From NCBI RefSeq assembly GCF_015207425.1, contig NZ_JADEWZ010000001.1, positions 124,001 through 188,000 of the forward strand: a DNA stretch of 64,000 nucleotides, in the 5' to 3' direction. Of this stretch, positions 55,101-63,831 are shown piece after piece (position 1 is the stretch's first letter; the number at the start of each line of letters is the position of its first letter). This stretch comes from Lusitaniella coriacea LEGE 07157. GTDB taxonomy: Bacteria > Cyanobacteriota > Cyanobacteriia > Cyanobacteriales > Spirulinaceae. The notes under the pieces are model-generated. The model ran no database searches. It was not told the DNA's origin and worked only from the letters and a program-made list of their open reading frames with translations. The translations under genes and the position numbers were made by a program.

Positions 55101-55123
55101 CAGATGTTCTTTTTGGAGTTGAG

Positions 55124-56200
55124 TTAACGTGCAACGCCGTGGGTTGTCGTTACATCAATGGGTTTCATGAAATACAACTTCAGACCTTGCCAACCGTTGG
55201 AGAGGTAGTAAGGGAGTTTTTGCGCGAATTGCAAAACTTTTGGCGTATTGGAGTTCGCGATCGCGCTCAGTTTTTCGTTATTCTGAATGCAAGTCTCTAA
55301 ACGCTCGTAAAATTCCGGTTTACTCACATCCAAAACAACCGGGAAGACGCGACCTGCGGTGTCATTGGTTTTCTCAATCACGTACTTATCGTACTCCCGC
55401 GCATCCAAACCAAGGGAAGCGTAGAAGTCCTTGCGTTGAATGTCATTGAGATACATCGTTGCAAACACCGACAGCAGGAAGAAGCGACACCACAATTTCG
55501 CTTTCCAGTCGTTGAGAGTTTCCGGCGCTGCGCGCATTACTGCGTCGAAGAAGTCGCCGTGGCGGTTTTCGTCCTGACACCAATTTTCAAAGAAGCGGAA
55601 AATGGGATAAATCCGATCTTCAGGATGCGCTTCTAAGTGGCGATAAATCGTGATATAGCGCCAATATCCAATCTTTTCAGAAAGGTAGGTGGCGTAGAAA
55701 ATAAATTTAGGCTTGAAGAAGGTATATTTGTGATTTTTGGTCAAAAAGCCCAAATCCAGCGACAATTTGAAGTCAGACATCGCTTTGTTGAGGAATCCTG
55801 CGTGACGCGCTTCATCCCGCGACATCAGCGTGAAACATTCCGCAAGAAGGGGGTTGCGATTCTTCAAACGCCGTCCCAATTCTTTGTAGAGTAAGAAGCC
55901 GGAAAATTCCGCAGTGCAGGAACGTTCTAGGAACTCTACGAACAAGCGGCGCGTTTCCCCATCAATATGATCCCAGGATTGATTGAACTCTTCATCCCGA
56001 ACAAAGTGTTTCTGATTATAATCGGCGCGAAACTCTTCTAGGATGGCGCGAAGTTCGTCTTCATTGGGCGCGAGATCCATTTCCGCGATCGCGTCAAAAT
56101 CTGTAGTATAAAACCGAGGAGTCAGCAAGTTCTCTTTTGCTGGCGCTTTAACCCCCGGACGCAGTTCTTCAAATTCGGGTTTTTTAACAGTTGTTACCAT
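55124..56200 (-). CDS. acsF: Mg-protoporphyrin IX monomethyl ester (oxidative) cyclase, aerobic
   Basis: 358 residues. Di-iron oxygenase that forms the fifth ring of chlorophyll. Iron ligands are visible in [13 protein letters not shown] (about residues 126-138) and [12 protein letters not shown] (about 212-223), with earlier Glu in [17 protein letters not shown]. The N-terminal [20 protein letters not shown] and C-terminal region fit the cyanobacterial enzyme. In cyanobacteria two paralogues (high- and low-oxygen) exist; I cannot tell which this is. Single gene with strong terminator. Confidence 0.96.
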   Translation of the reverse strand: MVTTVKKPEFEELRPGVKAPAKENLLTPRFYTTDFDAIAEMDLAPNEDELRAILEEFRADYNQKHFVRDEEFNQSWDHIDGETRRLFVEFLERSCTAEFSGFLLYKELGRRLKNRNPLLAECFTLMSRDEARHAGFLNKAMSDFKLSLDLGFLTKNHKYTFFKPKFIFYATYLSEKIGYWRYITIYRHLEAHPEDRIYPIFRFFENWCQDENRHGDFFDAVMRAAPETLNDWKAKLWCRFFLLSVFATMYLNDIQRKDFYASLGLDAREYDKYVIEKTNDTAGRVFPVVLDVSKPEFYERLETCIQNNEKLSAIANSNTPKVLQFAQKLPYYLSNGWQGLKLYFMKPIDVTTTHGVAR

Positions 56201-56623
56201 AATTACCTGCTTTGCCTTTCTTTCTTCTGCTTCTCAAGTTGCTCCTGCGATCTTCTCACGAGTAGCTAAGAGATGCCCCATGTTAGGCTGAACTACAGTC
56301 TACCAGGGTCTAAGGAAAGGGGTAACGGGGTTTGCATTAAGAGTTACAACAAAACGTTTTTTTTTGTGAAAATCGTTGACTTTTTCCGAGACTCGTGAAG
56401 AACTTAAGATTTTCAAATTACGCTTAATGTGAATTAGAGCCGCCAAACCCACATTCTACTGTCTCTTCACCCCTCTCCCATCTGAATGGCTGTTGACTGA
56501 AATTACGGATATCCTCACATCAAAAATTCCCCGCAGGTGCGATAGATTAAGGATTGAGGCAAATCGCTGTTCCAAAGTCGCGACAGCACTCTTGAAGCCC
56601 TAATATCCCTAGAAAATCGCAAT
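56201..56623. other. Divergent intergenic region
   Basis: About 420 bp between acsF (minus) and the DUF1517 gene (plus), containing both promoters. T-rich tracts and no obvious repeat or RNA. Confidence 0.5.
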
Positions 56624-57574
56624 ATGAAAGTCATAAAATCCTTTTTAAAATCGCTGCTCCTATTGAGTCTCGTGTTCGTTCTCGCCTTCGGTAACGCCAG
56701 CAGCGCCCTTGCAGCTCGCAGTGGCGGACGAATTGGCGGCGGTTCCTTCCGTCGCGCACCCGCACCGAGTCGCACCTACGCGCCTCCTGGAGGCGGTTAT
56801 CGCTCGCCCGGTGGGTATGGTTATGGTCGCGGGATTGGATTTCCCTTCCTTTTACCCTTTTTCGGGTTTGGGGGATTTGGCAGTTTATTTAGTATCTTAA
56901 TTTTTATCGCGATCGCGAACTTTATTGTCAACGCCGTTCGTAGTGGCGGAATCGGTGGCGGCGACAGCGCCGGAAGCGGTTACAACTCCTCCAAAGTTTC
57001 TGTCGGACGAGTTCAAGTGGGCTTACTCGCCGATGCGCGCGACTTGCAAAACGAACTCAACGAACTCGCACAACGTGCTGATACCGGAACGGCTGAAGGT
57101 CGCGCCAAAGTTCTCCAGGAATCAACCCTTGCCCTTTTGCGCCATCCCGAATACTGGGTTTACGGTTCCGCCGAATCCAAACGAACCGACCTCGATTCCG
57201 CCGAGGCGCAATTCAATCAATACGCTCTCTCAGAACGAAGCAAATTCACAGCAGAAACCCTTTCCAACGTCAACAATCAATTGGAAGGAAGTTCTAACCC
57301 CGCTCTGACTGCTGCGGTGGATAAACTCTCAAAAGACCTCAAACAGGACAATAGCGGTTACATCATTGCAACCTTAGTTGTCGGTGCGACGGGCAAACTG
57401 GAACTTCCTGCCGTTAACGACTCCGCAGATATGCGTCAGATTCTACAGCAGATTGGTGGCATTGGGCGCGATCGTCTCCTCGCAATCGAAATCCTCTGGA
57501 CACCCCAAGCGAAAGGGGATACTTTGACCCAGGATGACTTGTTGGCAAACTACCCCAATCTCAAACTTATCTAA
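56624..57574 (+). CDS. DUF1517 family exported/membrane protein
   Basis: 316 residues. Signal peptide (SLLLLSLVFVLAFGNASSALA), a Gly/Arg/Pro-rich linker with GGR-GGG-PGG repeats (about 33-75), a hydrophobic segment (FLLPFFGFGGFGSLFSILIFIAIANFIV), then the DUF1517 domain (SVGRVQVGLLADARDLQNELNELAQRAD; TLALLRHPEYWVYGS; SGYIIATLVVGATGKLELP; ILWTPQAKGDTLTQDDLLANYP). The family is conserved in cyanobacteria and plant plastids; function unknown. A terminator follows 13 bp after the stop. Confidence 0.9.
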   Translation: MKVIKSFLKSLLLLSLVFVLAFGNASSALAARSGGRIGGGSFRRAPAPSRTYAPPGGGYRSPGGYGYGRGIGFPFLLPFFGFGGFGSLFSILIFIAIANFIVNAVRSGGIGGGDSAGSGYNSSKVSVGRVQVGLLADARDLQNELNELAQRADTGTAEGRAKVLQESTLALLRHPEYWVYGSAESKRTDLDSAEAQFNQYALSERSKFTAETLSNVNNQLEGSSNPALTAAVDKLSKDLKQDNSGYIIATLVVGATGKLELPAVNDSADMRQILQQIGGIGRDRLLAIEILWTPQAKGDTLTQDDLLANYPNLKLI

Positions 57575-57586
57575 CGTTTTAGGGAA

Positions 57587-57620
57587 GTGCGCGATCTGCC
57601 TTTGAGATCGCGCATTATTT
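57587..57620 (+). terminator. Terminator after DUF1517 gene
   Basis: TGCGCGATCT (57587-57596) pairs perfectly with AGATCGCGCA (57604-57613), then TTATTTTG. The hairpin contains HIP1-like sequence. Confidence 0.75.
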
Positions 57621-57648
57621 TGAGAAAATATCTTCACTCTTCCCCCAA

Positions 57649-57957
57649 ATGAAAACCCCCGATCGATGCGAAAATATGACAGATATCCGAGCTGAAATCG
57701 ATCGGCTCGATCGTCAAGTCATTTCTCTACTAAGTCAGCGTTTTGACTACGTTAAAGCCGCCGCAAAATTCAAAAATAGCAAAACTAGTGTTAGAGCGCC
57801 CGAACGCTTTAAAGCAATGCTAGAGCAACGTCGGGTTTGGGCGGAGGAGGAAGGATTAAATGCCGATGCGATTGAAAAAATGTATCGAGATTTAGTCAAT
57901 CATTTTATTGAGGAAGAGTTGAAGCATTGGAAATCATCATCTCATTATGTGAATTAA
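57649..57957 (+). CDS. Chorismate mutase-like protein (PchB type)
   Basis: 102 residues; a second ATG at 57676 may be the true start. AroQ-class all-helical fold: IRAEIDRLDRQVISLLSQRFDYVKAAAKFK with the active-site Arg and Lys, then VRAPERFKAMLEQRRVWAEEEGLNADAIEKMYRDLVNHFIEEEL. The V-R-A-P-E-R-F and L-V-x-H-F-I-x-x-E features resemble isochorismate pyruvate lyase PchB and short chorismate mutases, which are closely related. No pch or salicylate genes are near, so chorismate mutase is the more likely role, but I cannot separate them. Confidence 0.8.
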   Translation: MKTPDRCENMTDIRAEIDRLDRQVISLLSQRFDYVKAAAKFKNSKTSVRAPERFKAMLEQRRVWAEEEGLNADAIEKMYRDLVNHFIEEELKHWKSSSHYVN

Positions 57958-57963
57958 GATTTT

Positions 57964-57992
57964 GTAGGTTGGGTTGAAGAATGAAACCCAAC
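57964..57992. repeat. Intergenic repeat hairpin (GTTGGGTT family)
   Basis: GTAGGTTGGGTT at 57964 and AACCCAAC at 57985-57992 form a stem; this is the common cyanobacterial repeat resembling GTAGGTTGGGTTGAGCGAAACCCAAC. It also relates to the 55013-55038 copy. Confidence 0.65.
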
Positions 57993-58139
57993 ATCGAAAA
58001 GGGTTTCGCTCGCGTTCAACTTTTTTCCAAAGGCAAATAAAAAAGCGTTATTTTGAGCTTCTAATACACATTAAGCATCATTACTAAACCCTAAGCGTGC
58101 TAACTAAAAGATACAAAGTGACTGGCAAATCAAAATATT

Positions 58140-58835
58140 ATGCTTAAAAAAATCAGTTGGGTTCTTCTCATTCTCGCCCTTAGCAGTTTTGCGACCCTTT
58201 ATTACTACTGGAGACAACTCACGCGAGTTCCTGAGTGGTATTCTGCCCAAACTATCGAATCAATAGAAATACCACAAACAGAAGCCCAACCCATCAACTT
58301 CTCAAACATCCGTAGCAAAGTTCGGCAAAAAATTGCTCAGTCTCCTAAAAACAGCGAACTTGAATTGCAATTGAACGCTCAACAGATTAATGAATTAGTT
58401 GTCAGTAGCATTGCAGAAAATCCCAAAGGACGCGAACTATTAAAAGCAGCGAAAGGTATTAACACGACTATCAATGAAGATAACGTGGAAATTGGGATGA
58501 TTGTTAATACAACGGAATTACAAGCAAGTCCTTTTGGCAGTAAAGAAAAAGTCGCATTGAACAAAATTCTGCAAGATATTCCCACCCTTCAAAATAGAGA
58601 CATTTATATTGGAATAGAGAGTCTTCCCCAGGTTGAAGGAGGTCGCCTGCAAGTTGACCCTAATACACAAATTAAAGTGGGGAATTTAAGCTTTTCTATT
58701 GCAGAAATTTCTCAAAAACTTGGCGTTTCACCAGAAAAAATTATCGAAAAAGTCAACCAAAACTTAGACAACTTAACGGTAAATGACCTGACATTAGAAG
58801 AAGATACAGTTCGGATTACGGGTTCTGTGAATTAG
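58140..58835 (+). CDS. Hypothetical anchored protein, unknown function
   Basis: 231 residues. A single N-terminal helix (WVLLILALSSFATLYYYW) with a short cytoplasmic lead, then an extracytoplasmic alpha/beta domain (SELELQLNAQQINELVVSSIAENPKGRELLKAAKGI; VEIGMIVNTTELQ; LQVDPNTQIKVGNLSFSIAEISQKLG). I do not recognise it. AT-rich, no HIP1. The repeat of I-x-x-L-N/D and short motifs suggests a lipid- or polymer-binding extracytoplasmic fold, but this is only an impression. Confidence 0.65.
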   Translation: MLKKISWVLLILALSSFATLYYYWRQLTRVPEWYSAQTIESIEIPQTEAQPINFSNIRSKVRQKIAQSPKNSELELQLNAQQINELVVSSIAENPKGRELLKAAKGINTTINEDNVEIGMIVNTTELQASPFGSKEKVALNKILQDIPTLQNRDIYIGIESLPQVEGGRLQVDPNTQIKVGNLSFSIAEISQKLGVSPEKIIEKVNQNLDNLTVNDLTLEEDTVRITGSVN

Positions 58836-58849
58836 CAGTTCGCTCTTAA

Positions 58850-59326
58850 TTAATACTCAATTTTATCGGGTTTTGTTGCCCATTCTTGGAAAGCGGTTAA
58901 GGCTTCGTCACGCATAAGTTGTTGTAGAGAAAATGTGCGTGCTGTCTGTGGTAATGCAAACTCATTCCAAATGAAGCGATCGTCAAAGCCAATTGCCGCA
59001 GCATCTTCCTTCGTATTAGCATAATACACGCGATCGAGCCTCGCCCAATAAATTGCTCCCAAACACATGGGACAGGGTTCGCAACTGGTATAAAGTTCGC
59101 ACCCTTTCAAGCTGAAGGTTCCGAGAATTTGGCAGGCGGCGCGAATCGCTGAAATTTCCGCGTGGGCGGTAGGATCGTTAGTGGAGGTGACTTGGTTGTG
59201 TGCTTGGGCGATTATCTCATCTCCTTTCACCACCACAGCGCCAAAGGGTCCTCCTTTTCCCGAACGAACGCTTTGCAAGGATAAGGCAATTGCGGCTTGC
59301 ATCCATTGACGATTGGGTTCAATCAT
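58850..59326 (-). CDS. Nucleoside/base deaminase (CMP/dCMP-type zinc fold)
   Basis: 158 residues. The zinc motif DPTAHAEISAIRAAC (His ligand, proton-shuttle Glu) and CEPCPMCLGAIYWARLDRVYYANTKEDAAAIGFDDRFIW (two Cys ligands) are complete. The FDD..I..E feature after the second motif resembles guanine deaminases of the GuaD/CDA fold; tRNA-specific adenosine deaminase TadA is the alternative. Protein C-terminus ends EWATKPDKIEY. Close to and facing the dispersed repeat. Confidence 0.88.
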   Translation of the reverse strand: MIEPNRQWMQAAIALSLQSVRSGKGGPFGAVVVKGDEIIAQAHNQVTSTNDPTAHAEISAIRAACQILGTFSLKGCELYTSCEPCPMCLGAIYWARLDRVYYANTKEDAAAIGFDDRFIWNEFALPQTARTFSLQQLMRDEALTAFQEWATKPDKIEY

Positions 59327-59407
59327 GGGTTGAATTTATTGCGAGTTTCGTTAATAATTTACGTCTGATGCGTATTACCCACAAGCCCTGAAAGCCCTCT
59401 CCCCCAG

Positions 59408-59433
59408 CCCCTCTCCCAACCCTGGGAGAGGGG
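59408..59433. repeat. Perfect 11-bp hairpin repeat (CCCCTCTCCCA)
   Basis: CCCCTCTCCCA (59408-59418) pairs with TGGGAGAGGGG (59423-59433) around a 4-base loop. It is a common cyanobacterial intergenic repeat and can act as a terminator-like structure. It lies next to the dispersed repeat at 59442. Confidence 0.75.
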
Positions 59434-59441
59434 AGATGGAT

Positions 59442-59565
59442 AAGCTGTTGTGCATTTAAATTGTGACTTAGGGTGATGCGGAGAAACGGGGAAATGGAGA
59501 CACGGTGAGAGATTTACGGCTTTGATACAGAGCGCTTGATACCCAATGTGAATGTGTTTTAGCTT
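59442..59565 (+). repeat. Dispersed repeat, copy 3 (full-length, MITE-like)
   Basis: 124-bp copy from AAGCTGTTGTGCATTTAAATT to the end ACATTC-like AATGTGTTTTAGCTT. The ends are imperfect inverted repeats (15 of 22 positions agree with AAGCT......CATT.A.ATTG). It contains TGACTTAGGGTGA and CTTTGATACAGAGCGCTTGA, seen also at 24472-24571. This is the most complete of three copies. Confidence 0.8.
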
Positions 59566-59601
59566 ACAGTAGAATATGGGTTTGGTGACAAGAAATTCTC
59601 T

Positions 59602-61155
59602 TCAGAAACACGCACCTCCTCGTCTCGAATCCCCCGATCCTATCAAAGTTCCTTCTGGGGTTTGTCCGACGGCGTGAACGCCTCCAAAAAACATATTTTT
59701 AGCTTGCCAAAACAATACTTCAGTGTCCTTTGGAAGTTCGTTTAAATTGATATTTTTTGCGGAATAAGGGGGTTCAATATTTAATAGATTATTCTCCCAA
59801 TGAATTCGCGGACTTTCCACCGCGCGATCGATGGGAAATTGAAAGTCAATGAGATTGGAAATGACTTGTAAAATTGCCGTTCTAATTCGATTCGATCCGC
59901 CGGAACCCAAAACAAAAATAGGTTTTCCATCTTGTAATACAATTGTTGGTGACATCATTGAAGAAATGCGTCGATCGCGCGACCAATTGTGAAACCCCAA
60001 CGGGTTTAAATCTTCTTCCCCCAGCATATTATTTAACATGATATTTGTACCGGGAATAACGTAGGAAGATCCTTCGCCATTGGATGTTGTAACACTTGCG
60101 GCATTGCCATCACAATCGATCGTGCTAATATGCGTCGTGCTTCCCCATTTATTAATCGTATTTTTTAACTGTTCTTGATAAGGTTTTAAATGCTCGTTAG
60201 AAAGGAAAGAATCGATAATATTATTTTTATATAAATTAGAATTATAACCATCTTCCCGCGCATCATTGGTTAAACTCATGACCTGTACGAGAAGTTGTTG
60301 ATGTTGGGGACTGCCAAACTCAATTTCAGACAGATCGATGGTTGACAATAATTCTAAGGCAAAGGCAATTAAGATACCGCCGGAACTGGGAGGGGGATTG
60401 GTAAGGATTTCGCGATCGCGGTATTTCATTCGCAAGGGTTTTCTCTCAATCACTCGATACTGCCTTAAATCCTCTAAGGTCAAGTATCCTCCCTTTTCCT
60501 GGCAATCCTTAACAAATTGGCGAGCAACATCCCCTTGATAAAATTCCTGTACTCCAGATCGCGCGATCGCGCGCAGGGTTTCCGCAAAATCTTTCATGTA
60601 AAACCGCTCCCCTTCTCTCAGCAACTTCCCTTCAGGCGCATAAATAGCACACGATTCCGGTAAAGCGAGTAGGATTGGGTGCAGGAGTTGATTGATACAA
60701 AAATCCTGAAAAGAACTGAGGTTGACTCCATTTTCTGCGTAATGAATGGCGGGTTGAACGATTTCTTGGAAAGGGAGTTTTCCTAGTTTTTCATGGACGG
60801 CAAAAACCCCCGCAAGATTGCCTGGAACCGCAATCGAACCTAATCCAATATGAAAGGCTTGAGTTGCATCGCCAAAATTAATATCAACCGGATAAAAATC
60901 AATCTCGGAAAGCGCTCTTTTTTGACGTGGCGTTTGCGTAAAAAAGTCAAATAAAATATTGCGTTTATCTTGGGTATGCGCCAACAAAAAACCCCCACCA
61001 CCCGCTGAGGTTAGAGTGGGTTCGATGACAAAAGACGCTAAAATTGCGGCAACCGCAGCATCAAAAGCATTACCGCCCAATTCAAACATTATTTTGCCCG
61101 CTTCAGCCGTTTTTGGATCGCCCGCCGCGATCGCGCCGCGTAAATTTTGAGTCAT
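59602..61155 (-). CDS. ggt: Gamma-glutamyltransferase
   Basis: 517 residues. N-terminal nucleophile family enzyme that cleaves gamma-glutamyl bonds of glutathione-like peptides. The active-site region is seen near residue 340: STTHISTIDCDGNAASVTTSNGEGSSYVIPG with the catalytic Thr that becomes the new N-terminus, and NNMLGEEDLNP. The N-terminal domain (GGNAFDAAVAAILASFVIEPTLTSAGGGGFLLAH) matches. No obvious signal peptide, so it may be cytoplasmic, as some cyanobacterial members are. Also MRISSMMSPTIVLQDGKP in the small-subunit half. Confidence 0.93.
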   Translation of the reverse strand: MTQNLRGAIAAGDPKTAEAGKIMFELGGNAFDAAVAAILASFVIEPTLTSAGGGGFLLAHTQDKRNILFDFFTQTPRQKRALSEIDFYPVDINFGDATQAFHIGLGSIAVPGNLAGVFAVHEKLGKLPFQEIVQPAIHYAENGVNLSSFQDFCINQLLHPILLALPESCAIYAPEGKLLREGERFYMKDFAETLRAIARSGVQEFYQGDVARQFVKDCQEKGGYLTLEDLRQYRVIERKPLRMKYRDREILTNPPPSSGGILIAFALELLSTIDLSEIEFGSPQHQQLLVQVMSLTNDAREDGYNSNLYKNNIIDSFLSNEHLKPYQEQLKNTINKWGSTTHISTIDCDGNAASVTTSNGEGSSYVIPGTNIMLNNMLGEEDLNPLGFHNWSRDRRISSMMSPTIVLQDGKPIFVLGSGGSNRIRTAILQVISNLIDFQFPIDRAVESPRIHWENNLLNIEPPYSAKNINLNELPKDTEVLFWQAKNMFFGGVHAVGQTPEGTLIGSGDSRRGGACF

Positions 61156-61275
61156 TCAACCTTAAAAAACAAGAGGGAAACCGTTCCCAAATAGTACATG
61201 GAAAGGCGAGCGCGATCGCGCACATCCGCCTTGTTATCATTGCAACTAGCGGTTGAAAAAGGGAGTTTTCCTATC

Positions 61276-61902
61276 GTGTTTGCCCTCATCTCACCAGAAA
61301 AAATTCAATTGCCTGCGGGTTCTGTCGTGCGCTTACCTGCAACATGGCAAGAATATCAGAGTTTGCGCGATCGGCGAGGAGACGGTTCGATTCCGCGTTT
61401 GAAGTATCGCAATGGAGAAGTGTTGCTGATGTCGCCTTTTCCCGTACATGGAAGAGACGCTCATTTAATTGCCGATATTGTGAAAGCGCTTTTAGATTCC
61501 GATGAGCGAGAATACGATGCATTTACACCTGTCACGATGACAGTACCCGAAGAAAGTGGCATCGAGCCAGACTATTGCTTTTACATTAATAATTGGCAAG
61601 CGGTTTCAGGCAAAAAACGCATTGACTGGCAAAACGATCCGCCACCAGATTTGGCAATCGAAATTGATGTCACCAGTTACTCTGACGTGGAGGATTATCT
61701 TCCCTATCGGGTTCCGGAAATTTGGCTATTTAAAAAACAGCAACTCTTGATTTACCAGTTGCAGGGTGCAACATACCAACTGCAAACCCATAGCCTGTAT
61801 TTTCCTGACTTTGATTTACATTCCGCGATCGCGCGATGCGTAGATATAGCCTACCAACGCAACACCAGTGCCGCTATCCGGGATTTAAAACAGCAACTCT
61901 AG
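61276..61902 (+). CDS. Uma2 family endonuclease-like protein (DUF820)
   Basis: 208 residues from a GTG at 61276, with GGGAG about 10 bp upstream; the frame is open to an ATG at 61198 and that longer start cannot be excluded. PD-(D/E)XK-type features: RLKYRNGEVLLMSPFPVHGR, ALLDSDEREYDAFTPVTMTVPEES, EPDYCFYINNW, DPPPDLAIEIDVTSYSDVEDYLPYRVPEIWLFKKQQLLIY, where D and the E-x-D/K strand form the site. Second family member in the window; function of the family unknown. Confidence 0.88.
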   Translation: MFALISPEKIQLPAGSVVRLPATWQEYQSLRDRRGDGSIPRLKYRNGEVLLMSPFPVHGRDAHLIADIVKALLDSDEREYDAFTPVTMTVPEESGIEPDYCFYINNWQAVSGKKRIDWQNDPPPDLAIEIDVTSYSDVEDYLPYRVPEIWLFKKQQLLIYQLQGATYQLQTHSLYFPDFDLHSAIARCVDIAYQRNTSAAIRDLKQQL

Positions 61903-62068
61903 CAGCAGAGATGAGAACTTTCCACCGAAAAAGCTAAAATAGCTCAAAATCAGCAGATAAAGGATATTTTTCTCAATATCTCTTTTGCCATTGTTTTGTT
62001 AAATTGATAGATGCGGCACCGCCTGCCCAACTATTGCATCAACATCACTCTTGAGGAGGACTCCCCCA

Positions 62069-63085
62069 ATGCTGGCATACATCCTAGCAATCGCCGTCGG
62101 TCTTGGTAGCTTTGCGTTTCTTATGGCAGCGTTCTTTTTCACAGAAGTCCATCGAAAAATTGACTTTCTTTGGAGTGGTGTCGGACTGTTTTACGCTTTA
62201 GTCCTGTGGATTTGTGCCGGACGCATGACAGGGGGCGTTTTATTGGGGCAAACCGCAGCAGTCTCCCTTATCGTTGCATTAGGTTGGCAACTCCTCACCT
62301 TACGCCGCGCCAAAACCCCTAGCGCAGAACAAACCGAAATTTCGCCGGAAGTCGAAGAAAAAGTCAAAGGATTTACCCCCGCTTCCATTTTTTCTCCGGT
62401 TACAAAACTTTTTCGCAAACCTAAACCCACCTCAACACCTGCCGAACCCGTACAATCCGTTGCAACTCTCGTAGAACCCGAAATGGCGACAGAAGTTAAA
62501 CCTGCGGATGTAAAAGAAGAGACGGCTGAATTCCCCGTAACCGAAACATTTGGTGCAGAGGAAGAAGCAATTGCAGAAAGCGACAGTCCAGAAATGACTG
62601 AATCCCCCGCAATCGAAACATTTGGTACAGAGGAAGAAGCAATTGCAGAAAGCGACAGTCCAGAAATGACTGAATCCCCCGCAATCGAAACATTTGGTAC
62701 AGAGAATGAAGTCATTGCAGAAAGCGACAGTCCAGAAATAGCCGAATCCCCCACAATCGAAACATTGGGTGCAGAGGAGGAGATAGAAGCAGAGAATACG
62801 ATAACTGAACTCCCAGAGTCCGAGGAAGATAAAACTTCAGCCTCGCCAGAAGAAATAGAAGAATCAATCCCAGAAGGCGTTGTGTCTTCCGCAACGCACT
62901 CTTCTCCCAATCCCCCCAAACCCCCAGCCGCCGATTTACTGGAAGCATCCCAAGAAGACAAAAAGCAAGGCAGCAGTCAGGGAACGCCAGTTGAGGAATT
63001 TGCCCCCGAAGTTGAACTCGCACCCTTTGCCGAACCGCCAGAGATGAACGACGCGGTTCCCAACGGTAAAGATGAGGAAAATTAA
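62069..63085 (+). CDS. Membrane-anchored acidic protein with 24-residue tandem repeats
   Basis: 338 residues from ATG 62069 (GAGGAGGA 8-15 bp upstream; the TTG at 62051 lies inside that site). Three membrane helices at about 5-27, 32-50 and 57-75 in an Ycf66-like arrangement (LAYILAIAVGLGSFAFLMAAFFFTEVHRKIDFLWSGVGLFYALVLW), then a long acidic, Pro/Glu/Thr/Ser-rich tail. Three near-identical 24-residue units (E-T-F-G-x-E-E-E-A-I-A-E-S-D-S-P-E) are encoded by 72-bp tandem repeats starting at 62543, 62615 and 62687. The Ycf66 assignment for the membrane part is moderate; Ycf66 is a cyanobacterial and plastid protein of unknown function. Confidence 0.72.
   Translation: MLAYILAIAVGLGSFAFLMAAFFFTEVHRKIDFLWSGVGLFYALVLWICAGRMTGGVLLGQTAAVSLIVALGWQLLTLRRAKTPSAEQTEISPEVEEKVKGFTPASIFSPVTKLFRKPKPTSTPAEPVQSVATLVEPEMATEVKPADVKEETAEFPVTETFGAEEEAIAESDSPEMTESPAIETFGTEEEAIAESDSPEMTESPAIETFGTENEVIAESDSPEIAESPTIETLGAEEEIEAENTITELPESEEDKTSASPEEIEESIPEGVVSSATHSSPNPPKPPAADLLEASQEDKKQGSSQGTPVEEFAPEVELAPFAEPPEMNDAVPNGKDEEN
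62543..62790 (+). repeat. 72-bp tandem repeats inside coding region
   Basis: GAAACATTTGGTGCAGAG-type units begin at 62543, 62615 and 62687, with a partial fourth at 62759. Units 1 to 3 are almost identical at DNA level; the second and third share runs of dozens of identical bases. The period is a multiple of three, so the frame is kept. Confidence 0.9.
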
Positions 63086-63291
63086 CACATCAGTAGATTA
63101 GGATATTGCGTAGAGCGGACAATGCCCGTTAGCTAAAGATTATCGCTTTTTGAATTGCGTATTTCTGGCGGCGTAACGTGATAAAAGGGAACGGATTGAC
63201 CGTTCCCTAATTTACGCATTTGCTACCCGTGAATCCCAACAATTTAAAGATCGGGAGTTCTCATTTGTAGCGCTTGTTTTGCGATTTCACA

Positions 63292-63831
63292 CTAATTGAA
63301 GCGATAGCCTACACCCGCTTGGAAACTTACCGCATCCGCAGGGCTATTTTCGTAGGCATTGATGCCCCACTTCGCATCGCCGTAGACAACAACGCTGTCA
63401 AAAAATTCAGCTTCGCCACCAACAACAATAACGGGTGCATCGTCATTTCCCAGAGGAGTGGGTTGACCGTTTGCTTCGACAAAAGAATACCCCGCACCCA
63501 CGTAAACGTTAGCATTATCAGCAACTGCTTGGTCGTAGGACACAATGGGCATAATTGCGCTGGTTTCATCGCTAAAGAGAACCGCACCTCGAACAGAAAC
63601 CGGGGCATTAGGAATCGCAACGCGCCCTTGAATATTTCCGCCAAAGGTAGCTGCGTCTCCGGTTTGTCCGCCATTGGTTACGCCGGCAGAAACTCCCGCG
63701 CCAATATAGCTTGCATCGGTTCCAGGTTTATCCGCTTCCACTCTATAGGGATTTGCTGAAGCGGTTCCTGCCGATAAGACAATAGCAGAAAAAGCAGAAA
63801 GCGCGATCGCGGACTTTAGAAAACTCTTCAT
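63292..63831 (-). CDS. Small exported beta-rich protein (outer-membrane-barrel-like)
   Basis: 179 residues from ATG 63829-63831, with GAGG 9 bp upstream; two earlier in-frame starts sit on or before that site. Signal peptide (SFLKSAIALSAFSAIVLSAGTASA). The mature protein is rich in Gly, Ala and alternating strands (YIGAGVSAGVTNGG; ATFGGNIQGRVAI; NVYVGAGYSFVEANG; VIVVGGEAEFFDSVVVYGDAKWGIN) and ends in GVGYRFN, a terminal Phe-containing strand typical of outer-membrane barrels, here with Asn last. Family not named. Confidence 0.72.
   Translation of the reverse strand: MKSFLKSAIALSAFSAIVLSAGTASANPYRVEADKPGTDASYIGAGVSAGVTNGGQTGDAATFGGNIQGRVAIPNAPVSVRGAVLFSDETSAIMPIVSYDQAVADNANVYVGAGYSFVEANGQPTPLGNDDAPVIVVGGEAEFFDSVVVYGDAKWGINAYENSPADAVSFQAGVGYRFN

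Noticed and set aside
62543-62790. 72-bp tandem repeats as CRISPR or minisatellite outside genes
   Set aside because: They are in frame within a long open reading frame and lack spacers, so they are protein repeats.
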